Shown in pieces: positions 43,926-53,582 of a DNA stretch of 62,985 nucleotides. Each line of letters starts with the position of its first letter. Positions within the stretch are counted from its first letter, which is position 1. The notes below the pieces were generated by a model. That model saw nothing but the letters and a program-made list of their open reading frames with translations, searched no databases and was not told where the DNA came from. Source of the stretch: Lachnospiraceae bacterium (lineage in GTDB: Bacteria; Bacillota; Clostridia; Lachnospirales; Lachnospiraceae); contig JAIDOW010000056.1 of assembly GCA_029063085.1 (NCBI GenBank), forward strand, positions 24,212 to 87,196, given 5' to 3'. The position numbers were made by a program, and so were the translations under genes.

Positions 43926-45998
43926 ATGGATATTCTATCTGTTTTACAGCTTCTGGGAGGAATCGGTCTATTTCTATATGGTATGAGCCTGATGGGTTCC
44001 TCTCTGGAAAAACTTGCAGGTTCCGGTCTGGAAAGAATTTTAGAGAAACTGACTACCAGTAAGCGAAAAGGAGTCGGATTTATAAAAGGCTGGGGACTTG
44101 GTGCCGGTGTCACAGCCATTATCCAAAGTTCTGCAGCAACTACTATTATGCTGATCGGTTTCGTAAATGCAGGCATTATGAAACTTTCCCAAGCAATTCC
44201 CGTAGTTATGGGCTCCAATGTGGGTAGTACCATTACTGCCCAGATTTTGCGTTTAGGGGATTTGGGCTCTGATAACCTGATTCTTGTTTTATTAAAGCCG
44301 TCCTCTTTTGCCCCGATGCTGGTGGGAATCGGTGCTTTTATCCTTTTGTTTACCACAAAGAAAAAAGCAAAGGACATTGCCGGAATCATGGTAGGTATGG
44401 GAGTATTATTTTATGGAATGACTACAATGGAATCCGTATTCGCTCCCTTAAAAGACTCTGAAGCATTTCAGACTGCTTTTACTTCCTTCCGCAATCCTAT
44501 CCTTGGTATTCTCATTGGACTTGTCATTACTGCAATCATTCAAAGTTCTTCTGCTTCAGTGGGTATTTTACAGGCTTTATCGGCTACAGGAGGCGTAAGT
44601 TATGCTACCGCAATTCCTATTATCATTGGACAAAATCTCGGCAAATGCATGACCATTATTTTAGGCAGTATCGGTGCCAACAAGAAAGCAAAACGGGTAT
44701 CCATAAGCTACCTGCTCTTTAATATAATCGGTGCCGTTATCTTTACGGTTATCATATATGCGATTCAGTATACCGTGGAAATCCCGTTCTGGAATGATAC
44801 GGTAAACCGCGGTAACATTGCAAATATCCATTTTCTGTTTAACTTTTTAACAGGCGCACTACTGCTGCCGTTCAGCCAGCAGCTAGGGGATTTCACTGGC
44901 AAGATAATAGGAGAAGATGAGATTTCCAAATCAGACAAAGAGCTTGCGACCCTGGATGATATGCTGTTGAATACTCCTACCATTGCTCTCGAACAATGTA
45001 AAAACGTGATTTCATCCATGGCTGATGCCATCTACGAGAACTATAAAATAGCAACGGAATTGATATATAACTATGACCCTTCAAAACGAAACGTCTTAGA
45101 GGAAAACGAATCATTTATTGATAAATGTGAAAGTGCCCTGTCCGCATATATCGTAAAGATCAATTCCAAAAGGCTTTCCAAGGATGACCGTCTGGTTGTA
45201 GCCGAAATCCTGAATTCTATCAGTGATTTCGAGCGTATGGGAGACCACTGTATTAACATCTCTTATGTAGCTCAGGATAAAAATGAACAGGATATCCATT
45301 TTTCCCCTGCCGGTCATAAAGAGGTGGAGACCATAGTGACTGCTGTTGACAATGCTATGAAAACTACTTTCGAAGCCTTCAAGCATGACAACGCTGGTGC
45401 TGCGATCCGTATTGAACCATTGGCGGAAGCAATTGACAAATTAAAAGAAACCATTAAAATTCATCATGTGGAACGTTTACAGGCCGGTGACTGTGGGATT
45501 GAAGGCGGTATCGCATTAGTAGACCTTGTAACCAGTTTTGAACGTATTTCTTCCCACTGCTCCAATATTTCTCTCCATGTCATAAAACGCGTGGAAAATG
45601 ACCTGAATTTTGATGAAATGCATGGACATGCCAATGACAGCTTCAGCGAAGAATATAAGGCACTTTACCATTACTATGAATCCCAGTATATTACTCCGAT
45701 TCTTGATACCCCGAAACAATCCGGTAATCTGATTGAAGCAAAACAGGAAAAAGTAGAAAAATCAGAAAAGATCAACAAATTGAACAAATCCGCCAAATCG
45801 GAAAAACAGAATAAATCAGATAAAACAGGCAAATCGGAAAAAACCGGTAAAACAGAAACATCCAAAAAGATATCTGGCAAACATCCCGAAAAGGAACTCG
45901 GCAAACATATAAATAAAAAGTCTCAGGAAAAGAAAAACATTATTAAAAAAGATTCAGCCAAACATCCAAAAGACGATGAAAAACGGAAGAAAAAATAG
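43926..45998 (+). CDS. Na/Pi cotransporter with PhoU-like domain and Lys-rich tail
   Basis: The 690-residue protein has two inverted membrane repeats, each with the QSSAAT/QSSSAS sodium-phosphate motif (about residues 68 and 210). From about 350 it has a PhoU-like helical domain, then a tail of about 80 residues made mostly of Lys, Ser and Glu. The start is the ATG at 43926 after GGAGG. It imports phosphate or controls it. The basic tail is unusual and could contact nucleic acid, membrane or a partner. Confidence 0.9.
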   Translation: MDILSVLQLLGGIGLFLYGMSLMGSSLEKLAGSGLERILEKLTTSKRKGVGFIKGWGLGAGVTAIIQSSAATTIMLIGFVNAGIMKLSQAIPVVMGSNVGSTITAQILRLGDLGSDNLILVLLKPSSFAPMLVGIGAFILLFTTKKKAKDIAGIMVGMGVLFYGMTTMESVFAPLKDSEAFQTAFTSFRNPILGILIGLVITAIIQSSSASVGILQALSATGGVSYATAIPIIIGQNLGKCMTIILGSIGANKKAKRVSISYLLFNIIGAVIFTVIIYAIQYTVEIPFWNDTVNRGNIANIHFLFNFLTGALLLPFSQQLGDFTGKIIGEDEISKSDKELATLDDMLLNTPTIALEQCKNVISSMADAIYENYKIATELIYNYDPSKRNVLEENESFIDKCESALSAYIVKINSKRLSKDDRLVVAEILNSISDFERMGDHCINISYVAQDKNEQDIHFSPAGHKEVETIVTAVDNAMKTTFEAFKHDNAGAAIRIEPLAEAIDKLKETIKIHHVERLQAGDCGIEGGIALVDLVTSFERISSHCSNISLHVIKRVENDLNFDEMHGHANDSFSEEYKALYHYYESQYITPILDTPKQSGNLIEAKQEKVEKSEKINKLNKSAKSEKQNKSDKTGKSEKTGKTETSKKISGKHPEKELGKHINKKSQEKKNIIKKDSAKHPKDDEKRKKK

Positions 45999-46005
45999 TA
46001 CACCC

Positions 46006-46048
46006 AAAAAGGACTGCCGCTTAAAAAACAATGCGGCAGCCCTTTTTT
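46006..46048. terminator. Bidirectional terminator between the Na/Pi gene and thiN
   Basis: AAAAAGG and TGCCGC pair with GCGGCA and CCTTTTTT around a 12-base loop, with T-runs on both strands. It separates two convergent genes and overlaps the stop of thiN. Confidence 0.88.
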
Positions 46049-46724
46049 AATCCATGCTTTCTATTATCAGAACCTTTCCCTTATCTAATGATATCCTGGT
46101 TTCCTTTTCCACAATCTGATTACTGACCGTCAGACTATTTCCCTGATAAACCTTTTTTTTGTACAACGGATACATTACCCCTGTAATCGTAAGTCCTTCT
46201 ATGAACTCTGTTATAGGAATCAGTGAAAGATAGGTTCCATACTGCTCTTTTTTCTGAATAGTACAGGGACAATTGTCCGATGAATCCAATAACCTTATCC
46301 TGTTTGTTTCATCTACAATATAACACTCAATTCCTGCCCGTCCCGTCAGCAGCAGCAGATTCAGATTCGCCAGCATATGATCTATTCTGCCGCCTGAGGC
46401 AGCTAGGAGCGTTATTTTCCCTGCCTTCTCTTCTATTGCTTTTAATATAGCAAGCTCTGTATCCGTAGCATCTTTTTTGGCAGGATATCTGTCCAAATAT
46501 GTGTGCTTCTTCCCCTCTGTAATCTGCTTTTCATACGATTCCAGCAATATTTTATCCACTGTATCAAAATCCCCGATAATATAATCCGGCACAATCCCAA
46601 GAGCCTCCGCATATTCAAGTCCTTTATCAACAGCAAAGACCTTATCATAAGATAAGGTCTTCATATATTCTTTTGCAAATCTGATATTTAAATATCCTCC
46701 GGTAAGAATTACAATATGCTTCAT
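46047..46724 (-). CDS. thiN: Thiamine diphosphokinase
   Basis: The enzyme makes thiamine diphosphate from thiamine and ATP. The 225-residue protein has YIIGDFDTVDK, DATDTELAILKAI and SGGRIDHMLANLNLL, all family motifs. The start is the ATG at 46724 after AAGGTG. It is the last gene of the prpC-prkC-rsgA-rpe-thiN group. Confidence 0.93.
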   Translation of the reverse strand: MKHIVILTGGYLNIRFAKEYMKTLSYDKVFAVDKGLEYAEALGIVPDYIIGDFDTVDKILLESYEKQITEGKKHTYLDRYPAKKDATDTELAILKAIEEKAGKITLLAASGGRIDHMLANLNLLLLTGRAGIECYIVDETNRIRLLDSSDNCPCTIQKKEQYGTYLSLIPITEFIEGLTITGVMYPLYKKKVYQGNSLTVSNQIVEKETRISLDKGKVLIIESMD

Positions 46725-46734
46725 CTTATTCACC

Positions 46735-47385
46735 TTATAACAATGCCCTAAGTTTTTTTACATTAACAGACGGATTTCCTTTAAATACCGCAGAACCTGC
46801 AACAAAAACATTTGCACCGGCAGTTTTGACCTTTGCAATATTTCCGTAATCAATGCCTCCGTCTACCTCAATCCACATATCTTTCCTGCCATGGGAATCA
46901 GCCATCTCTCTTACACATTTTATCTTATCCAGGCTATTCTCAATAAAGGTCTGCCCTCCGAAACCTGGATATACACTCATAATCAAAACCATATCAATAG
47001 TTTCTATATAAGGTTCCATAACGTCAGCTGAAGTGTCAGGACTGACTGCCAATCCTGCCCGAACTCCGAGAGAATGTATCCTGGCAAGAGTTTCTTCTAC
47101 ATTTTTACATGCCTCATAATGAACTGTAATAATATCCGCTCCTGCATTTTTAAAATCCTCTAAATACCTGATTGGTTCCTGTATCATAAGATGTACATCA
47201 AATAATGCTGCTGTCACTTTACGGACAGAAGATATCACCGGTGCCCCAAATGATAAATTGGGAACAAAGCTTCCGTCCATTACATCCAAATGAATCACTT
47301 CTGCACCTGCCGCTGCCACAATCGCAATATCATTACCTAACGTCGAAAAATCTGCTGATAAAACAGATGGTGCTAAATAATCCAT
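46735..47385 (-). CDS. rpe: Ribulose-phosphate 3-epimerase
   Basis: Rpe interconverts ribulose- and xylulose-5-phosphate. The 216-residue TIM barrel has APSVLSADF, VIHLDVMDGSFVPN, FDVHLMIQEP, MSVYPGFGGQ and WIEVDGGI. I chose the ATG at 47385; a GTG at 47397 is possible. It lies between rsgA and thiN as in many Firmicutes. Confidence 0.95.
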   Translation of the reverse strand: MDYLAPSVLSADFSTLGNDIAIVAAAGAEVIHLDVMDGSFVPNLSFGAPVISSVRKVTAALFDVHLMIQEPIRYLEDFKNAGADIITVHYEACKNVEETLARIHSLGVRAGLAVSPDTSADVMEPYIETIDMVLIMSVYPGFGGQTFIENSLDKIKCVREMADSHGRKDMWIEVDGGIDYGNIAKVKTAGANVFVAGSAVFKGNPSVNVKKLRALL

Positions 47386-47404
47386 ACCATCTTTCACCCT
47401 TTCT

Positions 47405-48283
47405 TTAACTGTATCGTTTCTTATCTCTTAATTCTTCAAAAAACAACCTGTAATTTTCATATCGGGAAACAGGAATCTTTCCGTCCGCAACAGCCTGCTT
47501 GATTCCACATTCTTTTTCCCCTATATGATTACATCCTCTAAACCTGCATGCAGCTTCAAACTCCTCAAACTCCCTGTAATATTCCTTTAAGTCCTCTGGC
47601 TCCATATCATAGAAATAAACGGAACTGAAGCCTGGAGTATCCATCAAAAAAGTATCCTCTCCCACAGGAATAAGTTCAGAATGCCTGGTAGTATGCTTGC
47701 CACGCTCTATTTTCTTACTGATATCTCCGGTATCCATATTTGCCTTTGGATTTAACATATTCATAATAGAAGACTTACCGACACCGGAAGGCCCTGCTAA
47801 GGCAGTTGTTTTTCCTTTTAATACAGCAAGAAGAGTTTCCATTCCATGCTCCTCATAAGTACTGGCAAAAATAACCGGATATTCACTGACAGTATATATT
47901 TCCTGATATTTTTTTAAACACACCCCATCAACCAAATCTGTTTTATTAAAACAGATAACAGTCGGTACATTCTGTTTTTCCATCATTATCAGAAAACGGT
48001 CTAACAGATTAAAGTTAGGTTCCGGCAGTGCTGCTGCAAAAACCACAAGTGCCTGATCCACGTTTGCCACAGCAGGTCGGATCAATTCGGAAGTACGTGG
48101 AAGAATTTCTTCAATACTGCCCAGCATTTTTCTACTATCTAAAACAGAAATCTCTACATCATCCCCTACTAAGGGTTTTATTTTCTGGTTTCGGAAAATT
48201 CCCTTTGCCTTACACTCGTACAGATTATGACTTGCATATACATAATAAAAACCTGCGATCCCTTTAATAATTTTCCCTTTCAT
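47405..48283 (-). CDS. rsgA: Ribosome small-subunit GTPase RsgA
   Basis: RsgA is a circularly permuted GTPase that matures the 30S subunit. The 292-residue protein has an OB fold, then the G4 motif CFNKTDLVDG before the P-loop GPSGVGKSSIMNML, G3-like DTPGF, and a zinc site in CRFRGCNHIGEKECGIKQA. It follows prkC with no gap. Confidence 0.96.
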   Translation of the reverse strand: MKGKIIKGIAGFYYVYASHNLYECKAKGIFRNQKIKPLVGDDVEISVLDSRKMLGSIEEILPRTSELIRPAVANVDQALVVFAAALPEPNFNLLDRFLIMMEKQNVPTVICFNKTDLVDGVCLKKYQEIYTVSEYPVIFASTYEEHGMETLLAVLKGKTTALAGPSGVGKSSIMNMLNPKANMDTGDISKKIERGKHTTRHSELIPVGEDTFLMDTPGFSSVYFYDMEPEDLKEYYREFEEFEAACRFRGCNHIGEKECGIKQAVADGKIPVSRYENYRLFFEELRDKKRYS

Positions 48284-50437
48284 CTACTGCTCCACTGCTT
48301 TCAGTCTCGCCTGCAGGGACGATGTAAAATGAGAAGTAATATCATTTCCCGCTGCATCTTTGACGCTGTATACCAGAGATGCCGACTTACTTGTCAATCC
48401 TGTAATTTCAGATAAACCGGAACCGTCTAACGGCAGGCTCGCCTCGTCATAATAATCATCCACTATTGAATAATTTGCCTGCCCAACCTTAAGCGTAACG
48501 ACAATCCTTATATATTCTCCTTCCGGAAATACATAACTGCTGTTACTGATGGAACCGGAAAATGTAGCTGTATAGGTAGTGGTAGTAGGTTTCTTTCCCT
48601 TGCTGATCGTAATGTCAACCGCTGTTCCCTCTTTTACTTCCGTTCCACTGCTTATACTCTGGGCAATGACCAATCCGTCTTTAATATCATCACTATACTC
48701 CTGTTTTACATTACCAAGCTTCAAATTCTTCTCAGAAAGTGCTGATTCTGCCTCTGAAACCGTCTTTTTCTTTAAATCCGGTACAACTGCAACCTTAACT
48801 TCTTCCCCCTTGCTTACTACAATAGTAACCTTAGAACCTTTTGCGGCTTGTGTCGCACCATTCGGAGTCTGACTAATAACATAGTCCTTCTCTACTTCTT
48901 CATCATATTCCTCATCAATCTCTACCTCAAAACCGGCAGCCGTCAGCAAAGTCTCAGCTTCCTCAGACTTCTTCCCTACTACATCCGGTACATCTGTCAT
49001 CTCCTGACCTTTACTGATCACAAGCTTGACCTTACTGTCTTCTTTTATCTCTTCTCCTTCGGAAATGCTCTGACTCATTACGATATCTTCTTCAAAAACA
49101 TCAGAATACTCTCTCTCAATTTCGTAAGGAATACCCTCTTTCGTTAAGTCTTCAATCGCTTCCTCTTCTTTCATGCCTACCACATCAATCATTTTGAGTA
49201 TTTCTTCCTGTGTTGTCATCTGTTCTGTTGTAGCCTTTTCTTTTTTAAAGGCACCACTGATTGATGCAATTGCTACAATAATGATAATTGCGATAATAAC
49301 TGTTGCCGCAATCGCTCCAATTGTAATAATCTTTTCCATCTTAGGATCTAATTCTCCTTTTGACCTTGAATCCACTTCATCTTCATCATCAAATAGAGAC
49401 TCTTCATCCTCCTCATATTCATAATCTTCATCATGATACAGACTTTCCAATGCCTGGTTCGCTTCATCCAATTCCTGATTATTCTGATTAACGGGAAACA
49501 TGGAAATCCCTGTCTGTCTTGGTGCAGCACTATTAATCGCAGCCAATTCCTCCTCTGAAATCTGGATGGTCGGTGCATTATTGGTCATAACCGCACTGGT
49601 ATTCCCTACATCCGCATTAGGATCTATCGCTACTTTTTTAAGGTCTGCAAGCATGGCATTGGTAGTCAGATAACGTCTTTCCGGCTTTTTCTGTGTTGCT
49701 TTTAATATGATTTTTTCTAATCCAACCGGAATATCGGGATAATATTCTCTTGGTGGAATCAACTCACTCTGGATATGCATCAGAGCGACTGTAACATTAT
49801 TTTCACCCTCAAAGGGTACACGTCCCGTTAACATTTCATAAAATGTAATTCCCAGAGAATAGATGTCTGAACGTTCATCCGAATATCCTCCCCTGGCCTG
49901 TTCCGGAGATATGTAATGAACACTTCCCATAGCACTGGAAGCAATGGTATTGGATGTTGCAGCTTTTGCAATACCAAAATCGGTTACTTTTAATGTACCA
50001 TTTTTGGATACGATAATATTCTGCGGTTTGATATCACGGTGAATGGTATGATGTTCGTGAGCCACCTCAATGCCCGCTGTAATCTGCATGATAAAATCCA
50101 ATGCCGTCTGATAAGGAAGCCTTCCGTTTTGCTGGATATACTCCTTCAACGTGATTCCTTCCACTAATTCCATAACTATATAGTAAAATCCATTTTCTTC
50201 CCCTACATCAAAGACATTCACAATATTAGGATGAGAAAGCCCGGCAGCAGACTGTGCTTCAATCCTGAATTTGTTAACAAATCCTTTGTCATCACTAAAC
50301 TCCGGTTTTAATACTTTAATTGCTACAAAGCGATTTAATACATGACATTTCGCCTTGTAAACAACAGACATTCCACCGGAACCTACCTCTTCTATAATCT
50401 CATATCTATTCTGAATTATCATACCTGTTTCAAACAT
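48284..50437 (-). CDS. prkC: PASTA-domain Ser/Thr protein kinase
   Basis: The 717-residue membrane kinase senses muropeptides or lipid II through its outside PASTA repeats. It has GSGGMSVVYKAK and the ATP Lys in VAIKVLK, the HRDIKPQNI and DFGIAK catalytic loops, a juxtamembrane acidic stretch, a membrane segment at about 380-400, three PASTA repeats and an extra C-terminal beta domain of about 110 residues. It pairs with the phosphatase PrpC four bases upstream. Confidence 0.95.
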   Translation of the reverse strand: MFETGMIIQNRYEIIEEVGSGGMSVVYKAKCHVLNRFVAIKVLKPEFSDDKGFVNKFRIEAQSAAGLSHPNIVNVFDVGEENGFYYIVMELVEGITLKEYIQQNGRLPYQTALDFIMQITAGIEVAHEHHTIHRDIKPQNIIVSKNGTLKVTDFGIAKAATSNTIASSAMGSVHYISPEQARGGYSDERSDIYSLGITFYEMLTGRVPFEGENNVTVALMHIQSELIPPREYYPDIPVGLEKIILKATQKKPERRYLTTNAMLADLKKVAIDPNADVGNTSAVMTNNAPTIQISEEELAAINSAAPRQTGISMFPVNQNNQELDEANQALESLYHDEDYEYEEDEESLFDDEDEVDSRSKGELDPKMEKIITIGAIAATVIIAIIIIVAIASISGAFKKEKATTEQMTTQEEILKMIDVVGMKEEEAIEDLTKEGIPYEIEREYSDVFEEDIVMSQSISEGEEIKEDSKVKLVISKGQEMTDVPDVVGKKSEEAETLLTAAGFEVEIDEEYDEEVEKDYVISQTPNGATQAAKGSKVTIVVSKGEEVKVAVVPDLKKKTVSEAESALSEKNLKLGNVKQEYSDDIKDGLVIAQSISSGTEVKEGTAVDITISKGKKPTTTTYTATFSGSISNSSYVFPEGEYIRIVVTLKVGQANYSIVDDYYDEASLPLDGSGLSEITGLTSKSASLVYSVKDAAGNDITSHFTSSLQARLKAVEQ

Positions 50438-50441
50438 ATTC

Positions 50442-51176
50442 TCACACCTCGTTCAAAGCTTGCTCTACTACTACTACTCCTATATTGTCTTTCCCGCCAT
50501 AGTAATTGGCTCGTTCTACTAATTGTTCACATATTTTATCTACAAACTGCTTTTGCATTACGATATCACCAATCTCATCATCTTCCACCATATTGGTCAA
50601 TCCGTCTGAGCACAGCAATACTTTTTCTTCCCTTTGCAGTATGATTTCAAAAAAATCAGGTACAGCTTCATTACCGGTTCCTAATGCTCTGGTAATAATA
50701 TTCTTCTCTGGATGAAACCTTACCCGTCTGCGGTCAAGCTGTCCTGTCCGTATCAATTCTTCTACCAGAGAATGATCTAATGTAATCTGCTTCACTTCAT
50801 CTCCGATTACATATAATCTGCTGTCCCCTATGTTGGCTACATACAACTTATCATCTATAATAACTGCCGCCACAAATGTTGTCCCCATTCCTCTTAACTC
50901 ACTATGTTCAGAGGCCTTTTGCAGCAGCATACCATTAACCTGTGCTATTCCCGTTTTTAATATGGTGATCGGATTGACATACTGGCAGTTCTTTACATAT
51001 TCTACAAACCAGGAAACCGCATGTGCTGAAGCATAATCCCCTGCCTGATGACCTCCCATTCCGTCAGCCACAATATATAAATTAGGAAGAGTGCCGATGC
51101 GTTTATCTGAAAAGAAGATACTATCCTGATTGATACTTCTAATCATGCCAATATCTGTTTTTCCATAGGATATCAT
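50442..51176 (-). CDS. prpC: PP2C-type Ser/Thr phosphatase
   Basis: The 244-residue phosphatase reverses PrkC phosphorylation. It has the PP2C metal motifs SINQDS, ADGMGGHQAGDYAS, IGDSRLYV, LCSDGLTNMV and GGKDNIGV. The ATG at 51176 overlaps the stop codon of the rlmN remnant and follows AAGGAGG, which suggests it was once coupled to a full rlmN. Confidence 0.95.
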   Translation of the reverse strand: MISYGKTDIGMIRSINQDSIFFSDKRIGTLPNLYIVADGMGGHQAGDYASAHAVSWFVEYVKNCQYVNPITILKTGIAQVNGMLLQKASEHSELRGMGTTFVAAVIIDDKLYVANIGDSRLYVIGDEVKQITLDHSLVEELIRTGQLDRRRVRFHPEKNIITRALGTGNEAVPDFFEIILQREEKVLLCSDGLTNMVEDDEIGDIVMQKQFVDKICEQLVERANYYGGKDNIGVVVVEQALNEV

Positions 51177-51268
51177 CGAAACCCTCCTTCATCACTCTTT
51201 TCCATATAGGCTTTCTGAAGCTGCCCGCAGACTGCACCACTTTCTTTACCCATATCCTTATAGTAGTT
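51173..51268 (-). pseudogene. rlmN: 3' remnant of rlmN
   Basis: The 31 codons before prpC read MGKESGAVCGQLQKAYMEK and a short end, then TGA overlapping the prpC ATG. This matches the extreme C-terminus of the radical-SAM enzyme RlmN, including the conserved Ala-Cys-Gly-Gln-Leu catalytic Cys region. In frame, an upstream TAA at 51,271-51,269 stops it, and no RlmN sequence continues. RlmN normally sits just before prpC in this cluster, so the rest was displaced by the inserted element. The true upstream part may lie past the right edge. Confidence 0.7.
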
Positions 51269-51393
51269 TTATTTAATACGTCTTCAAACGTTCATTTAAC
51301 ATTATTTTTTAATAAAATTCATCTTACTAAAAAACTCTCAATTTTTCAAAACTAATATATTATGCAATACCAAGATATTTTATCATAGTAAAC

Positions 51394-51437
51394 AAAAAAG
51401 GACAAGTCATATTCATATTGACTTATCCTTTTATTTT
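51394..51437. terminator. Terminator at the left edge of the element
   Basis: AAAAAAGGACAAGTCA pairs imperfectly with TTGACTTATCCTTTTATTTT, with T-rich flanks on both strands. It would end the minus-strand DUF262 operon. The stretches 51,269-51,393 and 51,438-51,526 hold no gene that I can see. Confidence 0.7.
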
Positions 51438-51526
51438 ATTCTTCTTTCTTTTATAATATTCCCTCAATAGTTGTATTGAAATCTTTAGAGCCGGAACACT
51501 GGATTTATTCATATGAAAAAATGGTT

Positions 51527-52924
51527 TTAGCCATAACTACACCCATTATTAAGAAATTGTTCAAAATCAGTCTTCATATATAAATAATTTTGCTTCTGAT
51601 TTAAAATCAAAGATTGTTTTTTTTCAAAATCCGGCAGCCACTCCTTTAATGACATATCTATATCTTCCTTAACTGCATAACTAACCAGTGCCACAAACGA
51701 AGGCCTATTGGAATCAGTTAAAAATCCAGAGTCGATATCTTCGACCACTTCCGATACATCATTTGCTATTATTTCATACAGTTCTACGTCCTCATCAGTT
51801 ACACCATCATCAACATATTCTCTGATAATATCTTTTGCTGCAATTACCTGATTTTCCATTATAGATTTTTTTTCTTCTTCACTAATTTGTAAAAAATTCA
51901 ACAACATATTTTCAAGCATATCTAACTTATCAGAAATAACCTGCTTGTCTTTAGTACTCAACTCTTTATCAATTTCATCAAACAATAATCCCTTTTGGTT
52001 TCTTCTGAAAAAACGAAGATTTTCTTTAAATTCTCTAAGAAACTCCCCAAATTTGATATCATCTATTTTAAGCTTTGTAAATTTATCAAAAAGTGCAAGA
52101 AAAATAAACGAATCCTTCTTATTAAATATATCTTTTATATCATCAGTTATGATATTCTCTAATCTATGTAAGTTATCTGCAAATATCTCAAATTCCTCTT
52201 CCGTCGCATTATCATTAAGGTATTTACAGGCAGCCTTTGGTTGTTTCTTCCAGTTATCGAAATGATTCATACACATCATGCTTTCTACGATAATCCGTTC
52301 AACAACTCCTTTTATTTTATCTTTTTCAGAATAATTATTACATTCCACAAAAAATCTACTGTCTAATATTTTACGGATACGATTTGCAAATTTATCAATA
52401 TATGTAAATGCCTTCTGATCTGTATTCATGGCAACATGATTATTATAACGCTTGATATATCTTGAAATTTTGGAACTGTCACAACTTTCGTGTATTACTG
52501 TTTCTATCTGATATTCATCAAATTTTTCTCTTAATTCCTCTGGCAGTTTTTCATAGGTTTTATTTTTTATGTTACAAACAGCATCTTCATATATAATACT
52601 CCCATTTTCATCCATAATTTTTTTCTTATAAGGAACTACTGGATTCTCTATAGAAGCGGTTATTTTATAATTACCATCCCTGAATTTTGTCAATGCAACT
52701 GTTCTACAGCCTCCATCTACAATATGTAATTTTGAATTTTCTTCTTCTCCAAGAATAATGGGCGGAATATAATCATCTGTAAGTACTGTGACAATCAATT
52801 CATTAATCTGTTCATTACTCCATACAAAATTTCTCTGGACGTCTGCATTATTATCAATATCACCCTTTTTATTTTTCTTCAGATACATATCCAATGTATA
52901 TGTCTGCTTACGTGGTCTTGCCAT
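51527..52924 (-). CDS. DUF262/ParB-like domain protein of the phage-like element
   Basis: The 465-residue protein starts like DUF262 proteins (ParB/sulfiredoxin-like fold): DVQRNFVWSNEQINELIVTV followed by HIVDGGCRTVALTKF. The usual Asp-Gly-Gln-Gln-Arg motif is altered to Asp-Gly-Gly-Cys-Arg. The rest is helical with no HNH nuclease motif as in GmrSD. AGGAGG lies 10 bases before the ATG. It is second in an SOS-type operon with the sigma-like gene. It may be a regulator, an NTP-binding factor, or an anti-defence protein; the function is not known. Confidence 0.7.
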   Translation of the reverse strand: MARPRKQTYTLDMYLKKNKKGDIDNNADVQRNFVWSNEQINELIVTVLTDDYIPPIILGEEENSKLHIVDGGCRTVALTKFRDGNYKITASIENPVVPYKKKIMDENGSIIYEDAVCNIKNKTYEKLPEELREKFDEYQIETVIHESCDSSKISRYIKRYNNHVAMNTDQKAFTYIDKFANRIRKILDSRFFVECNNYSEKDKIKGVVERIIVESMMCMNHFDNWKKQPKAACKYLNDNATEEEFEIFADNLHRLENIITDDIKDIFNKKDSFIFLALFDKFTKLKIDDIKFGEFLREFKENLRFFRRNQKGLLFDEIDKELSTKDKQVISDKLDMLENMLLNFLQISEEEKKSIMENQVIAAKDIIREYVDDGVTDEDVELYEIIANDVSEVVEDIDSGFLTDSNRPSFVALVSYAVKEDIDMSLKEWLPDFEKKQSLILNQKQNYLYMKTDFEQFLNNGCSYG

Positions 52925-52961
52925 TTTAAAACCCCTCCTAATTATTTGATCTTAATATAGA

Positions 52962-53519
52962 CTAAAATAATACAGAAACATTTCTGTAAGAATGAATCGC
53001 CGCATAACAATCTGTATATTGTTTTTCATTTATATGTAACTCTTCCTTTATCTCATTGGGAAAATAGCCCTCTACATTCAATCTTAATACCTCTTTCTGA
53101 AGATTTGAAAGTTTACTGAGATATAATAGCATTCTTTCACTGTATCCGCTCTCTTCCCTTTCAAACACCTCTTTTTCCAGATTAAAATCATCAACGAGCA
53201 TGTCCCCTAACGTATAATTCTCATCGCCGCCAACAGGCATATCGATGGAAACAGACATTCTATCTGCCTTACGTTTTTCCCGATTTCTTTTTGTCATCTC
53301 CGTTTTGATTTTATTTAACAGACAAGAATATAAAAACGCATCAAAAGATAATGAATCATCATATCTTTTCATGGCTTCTACAAATACTTCATTCGCCAAT
53401 GAATAAAAATCATCCATATCTTTATCAGATAATCCACCAAAATTTAATAATATTTTATCCACCATCTGATGAAGCTTTTTAGCATTGTTCTCATAATATG
53501 CAATCAATATTCGATCCAT
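52962..53519 (-). CDS. Small sigma-70-type factor (UviA/TcdR- or ECF-like) of the element
   Basis: The 185-residue protein has a sigma region 2 pattern (LANEVFVEAMKRYDDSLSFD then AFLYSCLLNKIKTEMTKRNR) and a region 4 helix-turn-helix (LQKEVLRLNVEGYFPNEIKE). Its length fits the 180-residue group-5/UviA-type sigma factors of Clostridia. The start is the ATG at 53519 with GGGAGGT eight bases upstream; an open frame continues to 53675 but would run through the promoter and LexA box. It should redirect RNA polymerase to element promoters after DNA damage. Confidence 0.75.
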   Translation of the reverse strand: MDRILIAYYENNAKKLHQMVDKILLNFGGLSDKDMDDFYSLANEVFVEAMKRYDDSLSFDAFLYSCLLNKIKTEMTKRNREKRKADRMSVSIDMPVGGDENYTLGDMLVDDFNLEKEVFEREESGYSERMLLYLSKLSNLQKEVLRLNVEGYFPNEIKEELHINEKQYTDCYAAIHSYRNVSVLF

Positions 53520-53582
53520 TATGTTGTACCTCCCGATTTTTACTAACAATTGTAGAAAAGGTTTTTCCTGATGATAATGGTT

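Noticed and set aside
43904-44389. Minus-strand open frame of 161 codons
   Set aside because: Antisense of the Na/Pi cotransporter; composition follows the reverse of a membrane protein gene.
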